This document shows positions 8,875 through 18,296 of a stretch of 46,720 bases of DNA, one piece after another. Where the stretch lies: positions 1-46,720 of the forward strand of contig PERF01000004.1 of assembly GCA_002928495.1 (NCBI GenBank), written 5' to 3'. The translations under genes and the position numbers were made by a program. The stretch comes from Methylobacter sp. GTDB lineage: Bacteria > Pseudomonadota > Gammaproteobacteria > Methylococcales > Methylomonadaceae. The first letter of the stretch is position 1. Every line of letters begins with the position of its first letter. Below the pieces are notes generated by a model, which did no database searches, had not been told where the DNA came from, and saw only the letters and a list, made by a program, of their open reading frames with translations.

Positions 8875-10368
8875 TTGCCTAAAATTTTGTTAATCGACGA
8901 TAACAGGAACAGGCTCCAGGCAATGGAGGCTATCCTGCAATTTATGGAATTCGACGTGGAGACTGTCGGCTCAACCGGAGTGAACGATTTAACGTGCGAT
9001 TTGGATGTTTATACCTGCTTATTCGTAGGTGACGGCATTTCCGGTTTAACCGGCTTGGTAAAAAATATTACCGAACTGTGCCGCGGAAAACCGGTTATTT
9101 TGTTAGTGGAAAAAGGTACCGGCTTGCAGGTTCCCAATGCAATCAATGAAATCATATGGCAAGTGTTGGAATGGCCGGTCAGTTATTCCAGCTTTAAAGT
9201 CATTGCCGACAAAATCGGCGTCAGCAACGGCCAATACAGCCAAAGATTGCCCATGGAACGCCGGGTAGCTGATAGGCGCTCACCGTCTATCGACCGCCTC
9301 AAAGGCAACAGCCCGGCGATCGTTAATATTCGAAAATTGATTTTTCAAGTCGCTGAATCCGATGCCACAGTGCTGGTTTTAGGTGAATCGGGTACCGGCA
9401 AGGAAGTCGTCGCCAGAGCCTTGCACGATGCCTCATTGCGCAACGCAAGGCCGTTTGTTCCCATCAATTGCGGCGCTATTCCGGGTGAACTGCTGGAAAG
9501 CGAATTATTCGGCCATGAGAAAGGCGCTTTCACCGGTGCTTTAACCGCAAGACAAGGGCGGTTTGAACTGGCCGAAGGCGGCACGCTGTTTTTGGACGAA
9601 ATCGGCGACATGCCCATGTCCATGCAGGTTAAATTACTGCGGGTGTTGCAAGAGCGCTGTTTCGAGCGGGTCGGCAGTAACCGCACCATCCACTGCGATG
9701 TCAGAATCATTGCCGCCACGCACCGTTCGCTGGAAACTGAGATTAAAGCCGGCCGCTTTCGCGAGGATTTATATTACCGCTTGAACGTCTTTCCCATTGA
9801 AATGCCGGCTTTAAGAGAGCGTAGCGAAGACATTCCGTTGCTGGTCAAGGACTTGATCATGCGTCTGGAGATTGCTAACCGTGGCTCGGTGCGTTTAACG
9901 CCTAAGGCATTAGCGGTATTAATGCAGCACAACTGGCCCGGTAACGTCCGGGAATTGGCTAATTTAGTTGAACGTTTGGCCATTATTTATCCTAAAGATT
10001 TGGTTGATGTAGCCGAATTGCCGGAAAAATTCCAGCATTACCAAATACCTGAATACATAGAAAACTTATTTGAAGAACCCCTGGCAACGACAGAAAATGC
10101 AGTCGAAGCGGAAAATGAAAGCGAGGACGAGCTGGAACCAATACCCACTAACGGCTCTGTGAGCAATATTAACGGCAACCCGGAAATACTGGCCAAACTG
10201 CCGGAAAACGGTATCGATTTAAAAGAATACCTCAATGTTTTGGAAGTGGATTTGATCCGCCAGGCCTTGGACGAATCCAACGGCGTAGTTGCCCATGCCG
10301 CCAAACGCCTGAATATGCGGCGGACAACCTTAGTAGAAAAGCTGCGCAAATACGACTTGCAGCGCTAG
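8875..10368 (+). CDS. fleQ: FleQ/FlrA-type sigma-54-dependent flagellar master regulator
   Basis: This enhancer-binding protein has an atypical N-terminal receiver-like domain (1-120), an AAA+ domain with Walker A GESGTGKE (170-177), the sigma-54 loop GAFTGA (217-222) and Walker B TLFLDEIGD, and a C-terminal Fis-type helix-turn-helix (ending near residue 495). Together with the downstream kinase/regulator pair and fliE-K this is the FleQ/FlrA position. Translation must begin at TTG 8875 because no in-frame ATG lies close upstream. In Pseudomonas, FleQ also binds c-di-GMP through an LFRS segment; the equivalent stretch here reads SIDR (138-141). Confidence 0.88.
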   Translation: MPKILLIDDNRNRLQAMEAILQFMEFDVETVGSTGVNDLTCDLDVYTCLFVGDGISGLTGLVKNITELCRGKPVILLVEKGTGLQVPNAINEIIWQVLEWPVSYSSFKVIADKIGVSNGQYSQRLPMERRVADRRSPSIDRLKGNSPAIVNIRKLIFQVAESDATVLVLGESGTGKEVVARALHDASLRNARPFVPINCGAIPGELLESELFGHEKGAFTGALTARQGRFELAEGGTLFLDEIGDMPMSMQVKLLRVLQERCFERVGSNRTIHCDVRIIAATHRSLETEIKAGRFREDLYYRLNVFPIEMPALRERSEDIPLLVKDLIMRLEIANRGSVRLTPKALAVLMQHNWPGNVRELANLVERLAIIYPKDLVDVAELPEKFQHYQIPEYIENLFEEPLATTENAVEAENESEDELEPIPTNGSVSNINGNPEILAKLPENGIDLKEYLNVLEVDLIRQALDESNGVVAHAAKRLNMRRTTLVEKLRKYDLQR

Positions 10369-10436
10369 CCGCGTCAAATTCCCGGCTTTATTTTAGAAAG
10401 CATTTGTAAGCTACTGATTAAAAATAATTAATTTAT

Positions 10437-10453
10437 TTGGCTTAAAATTTGCT
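10437..10453 (+). promoter_or_regulatory. Predicted sigma-54 promoter of fleS
   Basis: The sequence TTGGCTTAAAATTTGCT has GG at 10439-10440 and GC at 10451-10452, exactly ten bases apart, with the flanking T-GGC and TTGCT of the sigma-54 consensus. The expected transcription start is near 10464, about 22 bases before the fleS ATG. FleQ-dependent sigma-54 control of fleSR is the known arrangement in Pseudomonas. Confidence 0.75.
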
Positions 10454-10457
10454 GAAT

Positions 10458-10485
10458 AACCGGCAACAACTTTAAATTGCCGGTT
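10458..10485 (+). repeat. Perfect 9-bp inverted repeat abutting the fleS start codon
   Basis: AACCGGCAA (10458-10466) and TTGCCGGTT (10477-10485) are perfect complements separated by ten bases, and the second arm touches the ATG at 10486. The predicted transcription start falls within the first arm. The repeat is therefore more likely a DNA operator than a complete mRNA hairpin, unless transcription starts upstream. No known regulator box was recognised in it. Confidence 0.6.
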
Positions 10486-11733
10486 ATGTCTACACATCAA
10501 CGCCTTCCAACAATACAAGCCCAGCAGCTCACGGATGCATTTCGCCAGTTCAATGAGCTGTCTGAGCATTTATCGGCGTCCTATCAGGCGCTGGAAGAGC
10601 AAGTCGGCAAACTGCACCGTGAGTTGGCCGAGGCCCGCAGCCAACGCTTAAAAACCCTGGAAGAAAAAGAACAGCTGGCCGAGTGGCTGGAGAAAATTCT
10701 GTCTGCTTTGCCCGCCGGCGTGGTTGTGCTGGATATCAAAGGAAGCATTATCGACTTCAACCAAAAAGCGCTGGAATGTTTAGGCGAGCCTTTGTTCGGG
10801 GAAATCTGGAGTGATGTTTTAAAGCGGAATTTAACGGCAGTTACCGGCAATCCGCATGAATATCGCTTGCCTAACGGCCGCCACGTCAGCCTGGATCATC
10901 AGCAACTGGACGGTCAGGCAGGGCAGATCATCGTGCTGTCCGATGTCAGCGAAATGCGCAGCCTGCAGGAAACCATCCACCAGCAGCAACAGCTTTCGGC
11001 GATGGGGGAGATGGTGGCCAGTCTGGCCCATCAGATCAGAACCCCCTTATCGACCGCCATTCTGTACATCTCTCAAATCGACAACCCCAACTTAAGCGCC
11101 GAAAAACGCCGGCAATTCTCGCAAAAAATTCTCCAACGTTTGCAGTTTTTGGAAGGCCAAGTCAATGACATGTTGCTGTTTGCCAAGGATGGCAGACTGG
11201 CGATGACCGGTTTTGCTTTATCAGCCTTGCTGAACCATCTGACCGAAGCCGCTAAGGACAGTATCGGGCAAGCCGATATTATTTTGGAAATCAGCAATCG
11301 GGCGAAAGCCGAAAACTTGCGCGGCAACGAACCGGCTTTGCGCGGTGCCTTGATGAACTTGATTGGCAATGCCGCCGATGCCATCAAACAAAGCGGCAAA
11401 CCGGGGAGGATCGGAATCGCGGTACACCAAACCGGCAGCAAGCACATAGAAATTAAAATTGAAGATACCGGTAACGGTATCGATCCCGCCTTGAGCCAAC
11501 GCATATTCGAACCGTTTTTTACCACCAAGCCCAGTGGTACCGGCTTAGGCCTGGCCATCGTCAAGCAAGTGATAGAGGCGCATGGCGGTAGCGTAACGGT
11601 GAAATCCCAGCTGGGATCAGGCACTTGTTTTTTTATCGCCTTACCTTGTATCGAATCTCAAGCATTGTTATTACCCAGCGGCTTTTCAAGCAAAAATCAC
11701 TTATTCGTGGAGAAATTGAATGCAACAGTATGA
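10486..11733 (+). CDS. fleS: FleS-type flagellar sensor histidine kinase
   Basis: This soluble kinase (415 residues from the ATG) has no transmembrane helix. It has an N-terminal coiled coil (15-70), a PAS domain (about 70-155; GVVVLDIKGSIIDFNQKAL), a dimerisation/phosphoacceptor helix with H182 (ASLAHQIRTPLS), and a HATPase domain with N box (MNLIGNAADAIKQ), DTGNGID and GTGLGLAIV. A TTG nine bases upstream is the only other close start. It overlaps the fleR gene by 14 bases, so the two are coupled. By analogy with FleSR/FlrBC it phosphorylates the next gene product to switch on class III flagellar genes. Confidence 0.88.
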   Translation: MSTHQRLPTIQAQQLTDAFRQFNELSEHLSASYQALEEQVGKLHRELAEARSQRLKTLEEKEQLAEWLEKILSALPAGVVVLDIKGSIIDFNQKALECLGEPLFGEIWSDVLKRNLTAVTGNPHEYRLPNGRHVSLDHQQLDGQAGQIIVLSDVSEMRSLQETIHQQQQLSAMGEMVASLAHQIRTPLSTAILYISQIDNPNLSAEKRRQFSQKILQRLQFLEGQVNDMLLFAKDGRLAMTGFALSALLNHLTEAAKDSIGQADIILEISNRAKAENLRGNEPALRGALMNLIGNAADAIKQSGKPGRIGIAVHQTGSKHIEIKIEDTGNGIDPALSQRIFEPFFTTKPSGTGLGLAIVKQVIEAHGGSVTVKSQLGSGTCFFIALPCIESQALLLPSGFSSKNHLFVEKLNATV

Positions 11734-13108
11734 CGTTTTAATAGTTGAAGATGACGGTGATTTATGTGAAGCACTGTGCGATACGCTGGAGATTGAAGGC
11801 TACAGCGTGCTGGGTGCGAATAACGGTACCGAGGCCATACGCAAGCTGGAAAGCAACGACTTCAAAGTGGTCATCAGCGATGTGCAGATGCCGAGCATGG
11901 ACGGCTTTCAACTGTTAAACAATATTCAGCACAAACGGCCTGAATTACCGGTATTACTGATGACGGCTTATGGAACGATTCCCAAGGCGGTTGAGGCGAT
12001 ACAAGCGGGCGCCATCGATTATCTGGTAAAACCTTTCGACGCCAGAACCCTGCTGGAAAAAATCGCCTTACATGCCACTGCTCAGCTCGCCCATAACACC
12101 ACTACCCAGCAAGACCCCGCGACGCAAAAACTTTATACCTTGACGGCCAAGGTCGCCCAATCGCCGGTAACGGTGTTGATCCAAGGCGAAAGCGGCTGTG
12201 GTAAGGAGGTTATTGCCCAATTTATTCACCAACGTTCGGAGTTTTGCAAAGGTCCGTTCGTGGCCATCAATTGCGCGGCTATTCCTGAAAACATGCTGGA
12301 AGCCACCTTGTTCGGTTATGAAAAAGGTGCTTTTACCGGCGCTATCGCGGCATTGCCGGGTAAGTTCGAACAAGCGCAAAACGGAACCTTGTTTTTGGAC
12401 GAGGTCTCCGAAATGGATTTGGCTCTTCAGGCAAAATTACTAAGGGTGATTCAGGAAAAAGAGATTGAGCGCTTAGGCAGCACTAAAAAAGTCAGTTTGA
12501 ATGTCAGAATTTTGGCGGCTACCAACCGCAAGCTTAAGGAATTGGTTGAACAAGGCCGTTTCCGCGAAGATTTGTATTACCGGCTGAGCGTATTTCCCAT
12601 CACCATTCCGCCGCTACGGGCACGGCGCGGCGATATTTTGCCGTTAGCCAGGGAGTTGTTGCTCAGGCATTGTGGCGAAGGCAAAAAACTGCCGGGGTTT
12701 GATGCCGACGCACTCGCCAAAATGCTTGCTTACCAATGGCCCGGCAATGTTAGAGAGCTGGATAACGTGATACAGCGCGCGTTGATCGTCAAGACCGGCA
12801 ATCTTATCACTGGCGAAGACATTATTTTTGAAGAACACAACACAGATTTAACAACCGTTGCATGCAATGAAGTACCGGAACAAGCTACAGTATTCAGCGA
12901 CGATGTAAAACCGGAAAACGCTGAAACACCGGCATTTTCCGATTTGGACGAAGGCGTGCGCTCAGCCGAGGAAAACATCATTTTGCAGACCTTGCTGATG
13001 GAAAACGGCAGCCGTAAAACCACGGCCGAAAAATTGGGCATCAGCCAGAGAACCTTGCGCTATAAAATGGCGCGGATGCGGGATTCAGGTGTCAGAATTC
13101 CGTGCTAA
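11720..13108 (+). CDS. fleR: FleR/FlrC-type sigma-54 response regulator
   Basis: This NtrC-family regulator (462 residues) has a canonical receiver domain (acidic EDD at 10-12, phosphorylation site D54, K104). Its AAA+ domain carries Walker A GESGCGKE (156-163), GAFTGA (203-208) and TLFLDEVSEMD, and a Fis-type DNA-binding helix-turn-helix closes the protein (TTAEKLGISQRTLRYKMARM). It begins inside the kinase gene and lies directly upstream of the sigma-54 site of fliE, which it or FleQ probably activates. Confidence 0.9.
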   Translation: MQQYDVLIVEDDGDLCEALCDTLEIEGYSVLGANNGTEAIRKLESNDFKVVISDVQMPSMDGFQLLNNIQHKRPELPVLLMTAYGTIPKAVEAIQAGAIDYLVKPFDARTLLEKIALHATAQLAHNTTTQQDPATQKLYTLTAKVAQSPVTVLIQGESGCGKEVIAQFIHQRSEFCKGPFVAINCAAIPENMLEATLFGYEKGAFTGAIAALPGKFEQAQNGTLFLDEVSEMDLALQAKLLRVIQEKEIERLGSTKKVSLNVRILAATNRKLKELVEQGRFREDLYYRLSVFPITIPPLRARRGDILPLARELLLRHCGEGKKLPGFDADALAKMLAYQWPGNVRELDNVIQRALIVKTGNLITGEDIIFEEHNTDLTTVACNEVPEQATVFSDDVKPENAETPAFSDLDEGVRSAEENIILQTLLMENGSRKTTAEKLGISQRTLRYKMARMRDSGVRIPC

Positions 13109-13113
13109 AACAC

Positions 13114-13129
13114 TGGCATTAAAAGTGCT
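13114..13129 (+). promoter_or_regulatory. Predicted sigma-54 promoter of fliE-fliJ
   Basis: TGGCATTAAAAGTGCT has GG at 13115-13116 and GC at 13127-13128 with exact ten-base spacing. The predicted transcription start is near 13140, about 20 bases before the fliE ATG. It lies just after the fleR stop, in the only gap between the regulatory and structural flagellar genes. Confidence 0.78.
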
Positions 13130-13160
13130 TATCTCTGTTCAGTAATTAACAGGATACACC

Positions 13161-13478
13161 ATGAGCGACGTAAATATTAATCAAGTGCTGGCGCAAATGC
13201 GGTCCATGTCCCTAGAGGCCAGCAATAAACCCCAGGAATCCGACAGTGAAGGCGGTTCTGATTTTGCCTTGCTGCTCAAACAATCCATCGATTCGGTCAA
13301 TAGCACTCAAAAGCAGGCCGGCCAGCTTAAGCGCGAGTTCGAAACCGGCAATACCGATGTCAGTCTGGCCGAAGTCATGATTGCCTCGCAAAAAGCCAGC
13401 GTGTCGTTTCAGGCCATGTTGCAGGTCAGAAACAAGTTGGTTGATGCCTACCAAGAAATCATGAACATTCCTTTATAA
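13161..13478 (+). CDS. fliE: Flagellar hook-basal body complex protein FliE
   Basis: FliE (105 residues, normal length) joins the MS ring to the proximal rod and is an early substrate of the flagellar export gate. The C-terminal half is diagnostic: TDVSLAEVMIASQKASVSFQ followed by a helix ending QVRNKLVDAYQEIMNIPL. It is first in the fliEFGHIJ cluster and is preceded by a sigma-54 promoter and an AGGA-type ribosome site. Confidence 0.95.
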   Translation: MSDVNINQVLAQMRSMSLEASNKPQESDSEGGSDFALLLKQSIDSVNSTQKQAGQLKREFETGNTDVSLAEVMIASQKASVSFQAMLQVRNKLVDAYQEIMNIPL

Positions 13479-13494
13479 CGGTTATTAGTTGACG

Positions 13495-15279
13495 ATGGCC
13501 GAAGAAATCACACATCCGCTTGCAGATAACGTCATTGGGCAAGCCTTGTCCGCCAACAGCGAAGCTCATCCCGCCTTGAAAGGCCTATCCGGCCTCACTA
13601 TCGGCCGGCAACTGGGGCTGATGCTGGGCCTGGCACTCAGTGTTGCCGTCGGCGTTGCCGTGGTATTGTGGTCGCAAATGCCGACTTACGGCTTATTATT
13701 TCCGGAAATGTCGGAAAAAGACGCTGCCGAAATTGCGCAAATACTGGAAACACAAGGCGTAAAATACAAAATCGAACCAGGTTCCGGCGCCATTCGTGTG
13801 CCGGCCGATCAGGTTAACGATCTCAAGTTCAAATTGGCTGCGCAAGGCCTGCCCAAGACCGCCGGCATCGGCTATGAAATTCTGGATAAGGAAAAAAATT
13901 TCGGCGATAGCAAAAATGTCGAAATGATCCGCTTCCGCCGAGCGTTGGAAGGCGAAATCGCGCAGACCATCATGTCCATTCAAAATGTAAAGTCGGCGAA
14001 AGTGCTGTTGGCTTTGCCGCAACAATCCCTGTTTATCCGGGAACGTAAAAAACCCAGCGCTTCGGTGATGATCAACCTCTACCAAGGCCGCGCGTTGGAT
14101 AAAGGCCAGATCGAGTCCATAGTCCACCTGGTGGCATCCAGTGTGCCGCAATTGGAAACCGATCAGATTACAGTGGTCGATCAACGCGGCAACCTGTTAA
14201 ACAGTAAAGATTCCGGTTCCGAAGGCGGTTTAAGCATCAAGCAATTCGAATATAAAAAGAATATTGAAGACCATTTGATGGCGAGGATAGAGAATATTCT
14301 ATCGCCGCTGGTGGGCGAAGGCATGCGGGCCCAGGTTTCGGCGGATTTCGATTTCAGCCAGACCGACCGGACTCAAGAAATTTTTAACCCGGATTTGCCG
14401 GCGTTAAGAAGTGAACAAACCAGTGAACAGAAAAATTCATTATCCGCCGTGCAAGGCATACCCGGTGCCTTATCCAACCAGCCGACACCCGCCGGCACCG
14501 CGCCGGAAACCTTACCTAACGCACAAAACGCGCCCGGAACACCGGCAACCGGCGCGCCGCAAGCCGGCGCAACGGCCGAGGCTGGCGCGGGCAATCAAGG
14601 TTCGGCCAACAAATCCGCCACCCGCAATTATGAGCTGGATAAAACCATCACTCACACCCGTATGGCAACCGGCACTTTACGTCGCTTGTCGGTTGCGGTG
14701 GTTATCGACGACAAGCATGTTTCTCAAGCCGACGGCGCACTCAAAACTCAGCCTTATTCGCAGGAAGATATTAACCGTTTTAGCGATTTGGTCAGACAAG
14801 CCGTGGGTTTCGATAGCAATCGTGGCGATCAGGTAACCGTCACCAATGTGGCTTTCCAACTGCCGTCCGAAATTGAGGCACTCCCGGAACCGCCGTTCTG
14901 GGAACAAGGCTGGTTCCTGGATCTGATCAAGCAAATCGCCGCCGCCGTGGTCGTTCTTTTGCTACTGCTGGGCGTGTTGCGGCCGACCATGCGAATTTTG
15001 GCGGGCCGCGATATTCAGGAAAAACAAATGCGTATGATGGAGGCGGAAGCCAAGGCCGCCGAATCCGCCGCGCACTATACCAACGAACGCGGTATTCCGG
15101 TTGCCGTACCGGCAGGAATGGATGCCGGACAACAAGGCAGCTTGGAAAAATTTCAGCTTGATGATTTGTTGTTGCTGGAAGCGCCGCAAAGTTATGAACG
15201 GCGCCTGGAGTATGTGCAACGCTTAGTTGACGAAGACGCAAAGCTGGTGGCGCAAGTAATCAAAACATGGGCTAAATAA
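13495..15279 (+). CDS. fliF: Flagellar MS-ring protein FliF
   Basis: FliF (594 residues) forms the membrane-embedded MS ring on which the motor and export apparatus assemble. The first transmembrane helix lies near residues 45-65. The ring-building domains follow (LFPEMSEKDAAEI; DSKNVEMIRFRRALEGE), then a Pro/Ala/Gly-rich periplasmic linker around residues 310-375, a second helix near 480-500 (AAAVVVLLLLLGVLRP) and a cytoplasmic FliG-binding tail ending KLVAQVIKTWAK. The ATG at 13495 is chosen over a TTG six bases upstream. The gene is followed two bases later by fliG. Confidence 0.96.
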   Translation: MAEEITHPLADNVIGQALSANSEAHPALKGLSGLTIGRQLGLMLGLALSVAVGVAVVLWSQMPTYGLLFPEMSEKDAAEIAQILETQGVKYKIEPGSGAIRVPADQVNDLKFKLAAQGLPKTAGIGYEILDKEKNFGDSKNVEMIRFRRALEGEIAQTIMSIQNVKSAKVLLALPQQSLFIRERKKPSASVMINLYQGRALDKGQIESIVHLVASSVPQLETDQITVVDQRGNLLNSKDSGSEGGLSIKQFEYKKNIEDHLMARIENILSPLVGEGMRAQVSADFDFSQTDRTQEIFNPDLPALRSEQTSEQKNSLSAVQGIPGALSNQPTPAGTAPETLPNAQNAPGTPATGAPQAGATAEAGAGNQGSANKSATRNYELDKTITHTRMATGTLRRLSVAVVIDDKHVSQADGALKTQPYSQEDINRFSDLVRQAVGFDSNRGDQVTVTNVAFQLPSEIEALPEPPFWEQGWFLDLIKQIAAAVVVLLLLLGVLRPTMRILAGRDIQEKQMRMMEAEAKAAESAAHYTNERGIPVAVPAGMDAGQQGSLEKFQLDDLLLLEAPQSYERRLEYVQRLVDEDAKLVAQVIKTWAK

Positions 15280-15281
15280 CA

Positions 15282-16280
15282 ATGGCGGAACCTAATCTTA
15301 ATCAAACCGAACGAGCGGCTATTGTGTTATTTGCCTTGGGGCAGGAGCGGGCGGCCTCGGTGTTAAAACATTTAGGCCCCCGCGAAGTGCAGGTACTGGG
15401 TATCAACATGGCCAATTTGGGCGATATATCGCCGGATATGGTGGATAGCGTTTTGGAAGAATTTATCACTTCCATCCGCAATCAGACTGCCTTGGGTATC
15501 GATTCTGACGAATACATCCGCTCGGTGTTGACCAAAGCCCTGGGGCCGGATAAAGCCGGCAACATTATCGACAGAATTTTACTGGGCGGACGCAGCAAAG
15601 GTATAGAGCAATTGAAATGGATGGATACCAGGGCAATAGCCGACTTGGTACGCTCCGAACACCCACAGATTGTAGCGATTATTCTCTCGCTGCTGGATTC
15701 CGACCAAGCCGCCGATGTCATGGTGTTATTGCCCGAAAACATGCGCTCCGACTTGTTTATGCGGATTGCTTCCATGGATGGCGTCCAACCTTCGGCCTTG
15801 CGCGAGTTGGACGAAATCATGGAAAAACAGCTAACCGGCGGTGACAATATTAAATCCTCGACTATCGGCGGTATCAATACCGCGGCCGATATTCTCAATC
15901 TTATGGAAGGCGCGCTCAGCGATGCCATTCTGCACGAAATCGCCGAAAACAAAGCCGATTTGGCCAATAAAATTCAAGACAAAATGTTTGTGTTTGCGGA
16001 TTTGGTCAATTTGGACGAACGCGGCATGCAGACCTTGTTGCGGGAAGTTTCCACCGATCAGTTGCTATTGGCCATGCGCGGTGTTGACGATGCCTTGAAA
16101 ACTAAAATATTCAGCAATATGTCAAGACGCGCCGCCGAAATGCTGCGTGACGATTTGGCGGCAGCACCGCCATCCAAATTAAGCGAAGTAGAGCAAGCGC
16201 AAAAAGATATTCTGTCGATTGCCAAAAAATTGTCGGATGCCGGTGAAATCGTCTTAGGCGGCAGCGATGAACTCATCTAA
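15282..16280 (+). CDS. fliG: Flagellar motor switch protein FliG
   Basis: FliG (332 residues) is the rotor protein that contacts the stator and sets torque and direction. It has the N-terminal FliF-binding domain (ERAAIVLFALGQERAASVLK), a middle domain with the EHPQ motif (RSEHPQIVAIILSLL), and the C-terminal torque helix with charged residues (VNLDERGMQTLLREVSTDQL, then MSRRAAEMLRDDL). It overlaps the start of fliH by 14 bases. Confidence 0.97.
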   Translation: MAEPNLNQTERAAIVLFALGQERAASVLKHLGPREVQVLGINMANLGDISPDMVDSVLEEFITSIRNQTALGIDSDEYIRSVLTKALGPDKAGNIIDRILLGGRSKGIEQLKWMDTRAIADLVRSEHPQIVAIILSLLDSDQAADVMVLLPENMRSDLFMRIASMDGVQPSALRELDEIMEKQLTGGDNIKSSTIGGINTAADILNLMEGALSDAILHEIAENKADLANKIQDKMFVFADLVNLDERGMQTLLREVSTDQLLLAMRGVDDALKTKIFSNMSRRAAEMLRDDLAAAPPSKLSEVEQAQKDILSIAKKLSDAGEIVLGGSDELI

Positions 16281-16947
16281 CATATTTGGCTTTTCCGAAG
16301 ACGATTTAGCGGACGTCCAACTTTGGAAAGCGCCTTATGTCGGCCACGAGCCGATGCGGCGCAATGCGCAATTCGAAGAGCCTACCCAGCTGTTAACCGT
16401 TGATGAAATCGAACGGATGCAAAGCCAAGCTTACGAGGAGGCCTATATTCAAGGCCGCGAGGAAGGTTTTGCGCAAGGCTATAAGGAAGGCCATGACGCT
16501 AAAGAGCAGGAATTGCAACAGCAAATCAGCGAATTTCAAGCCCTGATGCTAACCCTAAGCGAACCTTTCAAGACGCTTGACGAGCAAGTCGAAAAAGAAC
16601 TGGTGGCTTTGGCTATCAGCGTGGCCACGCAGATTATCCGGCGCGAAATCAAAATGGACCCGGGTCAGGTGGTGGCAGCGGTGCGCCAAGCGTTGAAAGT
16701 ATTGCCGTTATCGTCGCAGAAAATCAGTCTGCGCCTGCACCCTGAAGATTCCGAAATGGTACGCAATGCCTTATCGTTGGACGAGATGCAAATCGCTTGG
16801 AATGTGGTTGAAGACCCGTTGATTACCCGAGGCGGCTGCCACATCGATACCGAAGTTTCCCATATTGACGCCAGCGTGGAAAACCGACTGGCCGCCGTTA
16901 TCGCCACGCTCTTCGGCGGCGAACGCGAACAGGATAAAAACCGGTGA
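16267..16947 (+). CDS. fliH: Flagellar assembly protein FliH
   Basis: FliH (226 residues) is the peripheral stalk and regulator of the export ATPase FliI. The middle is a glycine-spaced helix (EEAYIQGREEGFAQGYKEGH) with the GxxxG-type repeats typical of FliH, followed by the conserved C-terminal domain (VALAISVATQIIRREI; ITRGGCHIDTEVSHIDASVE). It overlaps fliG at its start and fliI at its end (GTGA). Confidence 0.93.
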   Translation: MNSSNIFGFSEDDLADVQLWKAPYVGHEPMRRNAQFEEPTQLLTVDEIERMQSQAYEEAYIQGREEGFAQGYKEGHDAKEQELQQQISEFQALMLTLSEPFKTLDEQVEKELVALAISVATQIIRREIKMDPGQVVAAVRQALKVLPLSSQKISLRLHPEDSEMVRNALSLDEMQIAWNVVEDPLITRGGCHIDTEVSHIDASVENRLAAVIATLFGGEREQDKNR

Positions 16948-18293
16948 TTACGGCACAACGCAACCCACTCTGGCTAAACCGCTTAAAACCCTACAGCACA
17001 CGCCTGCAAGAACCTTGCGAATTGATTGTCGAGGGCAAACTGACCCGCATGGTGGGTTTAACCCTGGAAGCCGTCGGCTGCCGCGCGGCTATCGGTTCAC
17101 GCTGCCAGATCGAAACGAAAAGCGGCAAATTAATTGAAGCGGAAGTCGTCGGTTTTGCCGGTGACCGCATTTATTTGATGCCTACCGGTGAATTACAAGG
17201 CTTGGAACCGGATTGCCGGGTGATACCCATGGGCAAAAACAGCTTGGCTAAAGTCGGGCCTGCCTTACTCGGTAGAGTGCTGGACGGCTCCGGCAAGCCT
17301 CTGGATAACAAAGGGCCTTTAAAAGCCGAGGCTATGGTTTCGCTCAACGGCACACCGATTAACCCACTATCCAGAAACCCCATACGCGACACCTTGGATG
17401 TCGGGGTCCGGGCCATTAATTCCATCCTTAGCGTAGGACGCGGCCAGCGTATGGGCTTGTTTGCCGGAACCGGGGTCGGCAAAAGTATTTTATTGGGCAT
17501 GATGACCAAATTCACCACGGCCGATATTGTGGTGGTGGGGTTAATCGGCGAACGGGGCCGTGAGGTCAACGAGTTTGTGCAGAAAATTCTCGGCGAAGAA
17601 GGCTTGAAACGCGCCGTTGTAGTGGCGACACCCGCAGATGATCCGCCGTTAATGCGCGCCCATGGTGCTTTGCTGGCAACCAGTATTGCTGAATATTTCC
17701 GCGATCAAGGCAAGGATGTGTTATTGCTGATGGATTCATTAACCCGTTTTGCCCAGGCTCACCGCGAGATCGCCCTGGCCATTGGCGAACCGCCGGCCAC
17801 CAAGGGTTACCCGCCTTCGGTCTTCGCCAAACTGCCGCATCTGGTTGAACGCGCCGGTAATGCCAATGCCGGCGAGGGCTCCATCACCGCTTTTTATACT
17901 GTGCTCGCCGAAGGTGACGACACCAACGACCCGATTGCCGACGCCGCTCGCGGCGTATTGGATGGCCATATTGTGTTATCCAGAAACTTAGCCGAATCGG
18001 GGCATTTTCCGGCGATTGACATCGAAGCTTCGGTCAGCCGGGTTATGCCCGATATTGCCAGCGACGAACACATGCAATGGGCCAGGGAGTTGCGGCGGAT
18101 GTACTCTCTGTACCAACAAAACCGCGACTTGATCAGCGTGGGCGCCTATCAGCCGGGTGCCGATCCGCGCATAGACAAAGCCATCGAAAAAAATCCGGCC
18201 ATTCTGGAGTTTTTACAACAAGGGATGGATGAACAAGTGGACTTGGAACGCAGCTTGCGAGAGCTTGGGCTGCTATTGAACAAAAGGGGGTAG
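16944..18293 (+). CDS. fliI: Flagellar export ATPase FliI
   Basis: FliI (449 residues) is the F1-beta-like ATPase of the flagellar type III export apparatus. Walker A is AGTGVGKS (174-181), Walker B lies in DVLLLMDSLTRFAQAHREI, and the type III ATPase signature is GYPPSVFAKLPHLVERAG. Translation starts at GTG 16944, which overlaps the fliH stop by four bases. Length and sequence are normal. Confidence 0.97.
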   Translation: MITAQRNPLWLNRLKPYSTRLQEPCELIVEGKLTRMVGLTLEAVGCRAAIGSRCQIETKSGKLIEAEVVGFAGDRIYLMPTGELQGLEPDCRVIPMGKNSLAKVGPALLGRVLDGSGKPLDNKGPLKAEAMVSLNGTPINPLSRNPIRDTLDVGVRAINSILSVGRGQRMGLFAGTGVGKSILLGMMTKFTTADIVVVGLIGERGREVNEFVQKILGEEGLKRAVVVATPADDPPLMRAHGALLATSIAEYFRDQGKDVLLLMDSLTRFAQAHREIALAIGEPPATKGYPPSVFAKLPHLVERAGNANAGEGSITAFYTVLAEGDDTNDPIADAARGVLDGHIVLSRNLAESGHFPAIDIEASVSRVMPDIASDEHMQWARELRRMYSLYQQNRDLISVGAYQPGADPRIDKAIEKNPAILEFLQQGMDEQVDLERSLRELGLLLNKRG

Positions 18294-18296
18294 GTT

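Noticed and set aside
10038-10349. Long antisense frames inside fleQ, fliG, coxA and others
   Set aside because: They are shadows of strongly supported genes and show no domains or ribosome sites of their own.
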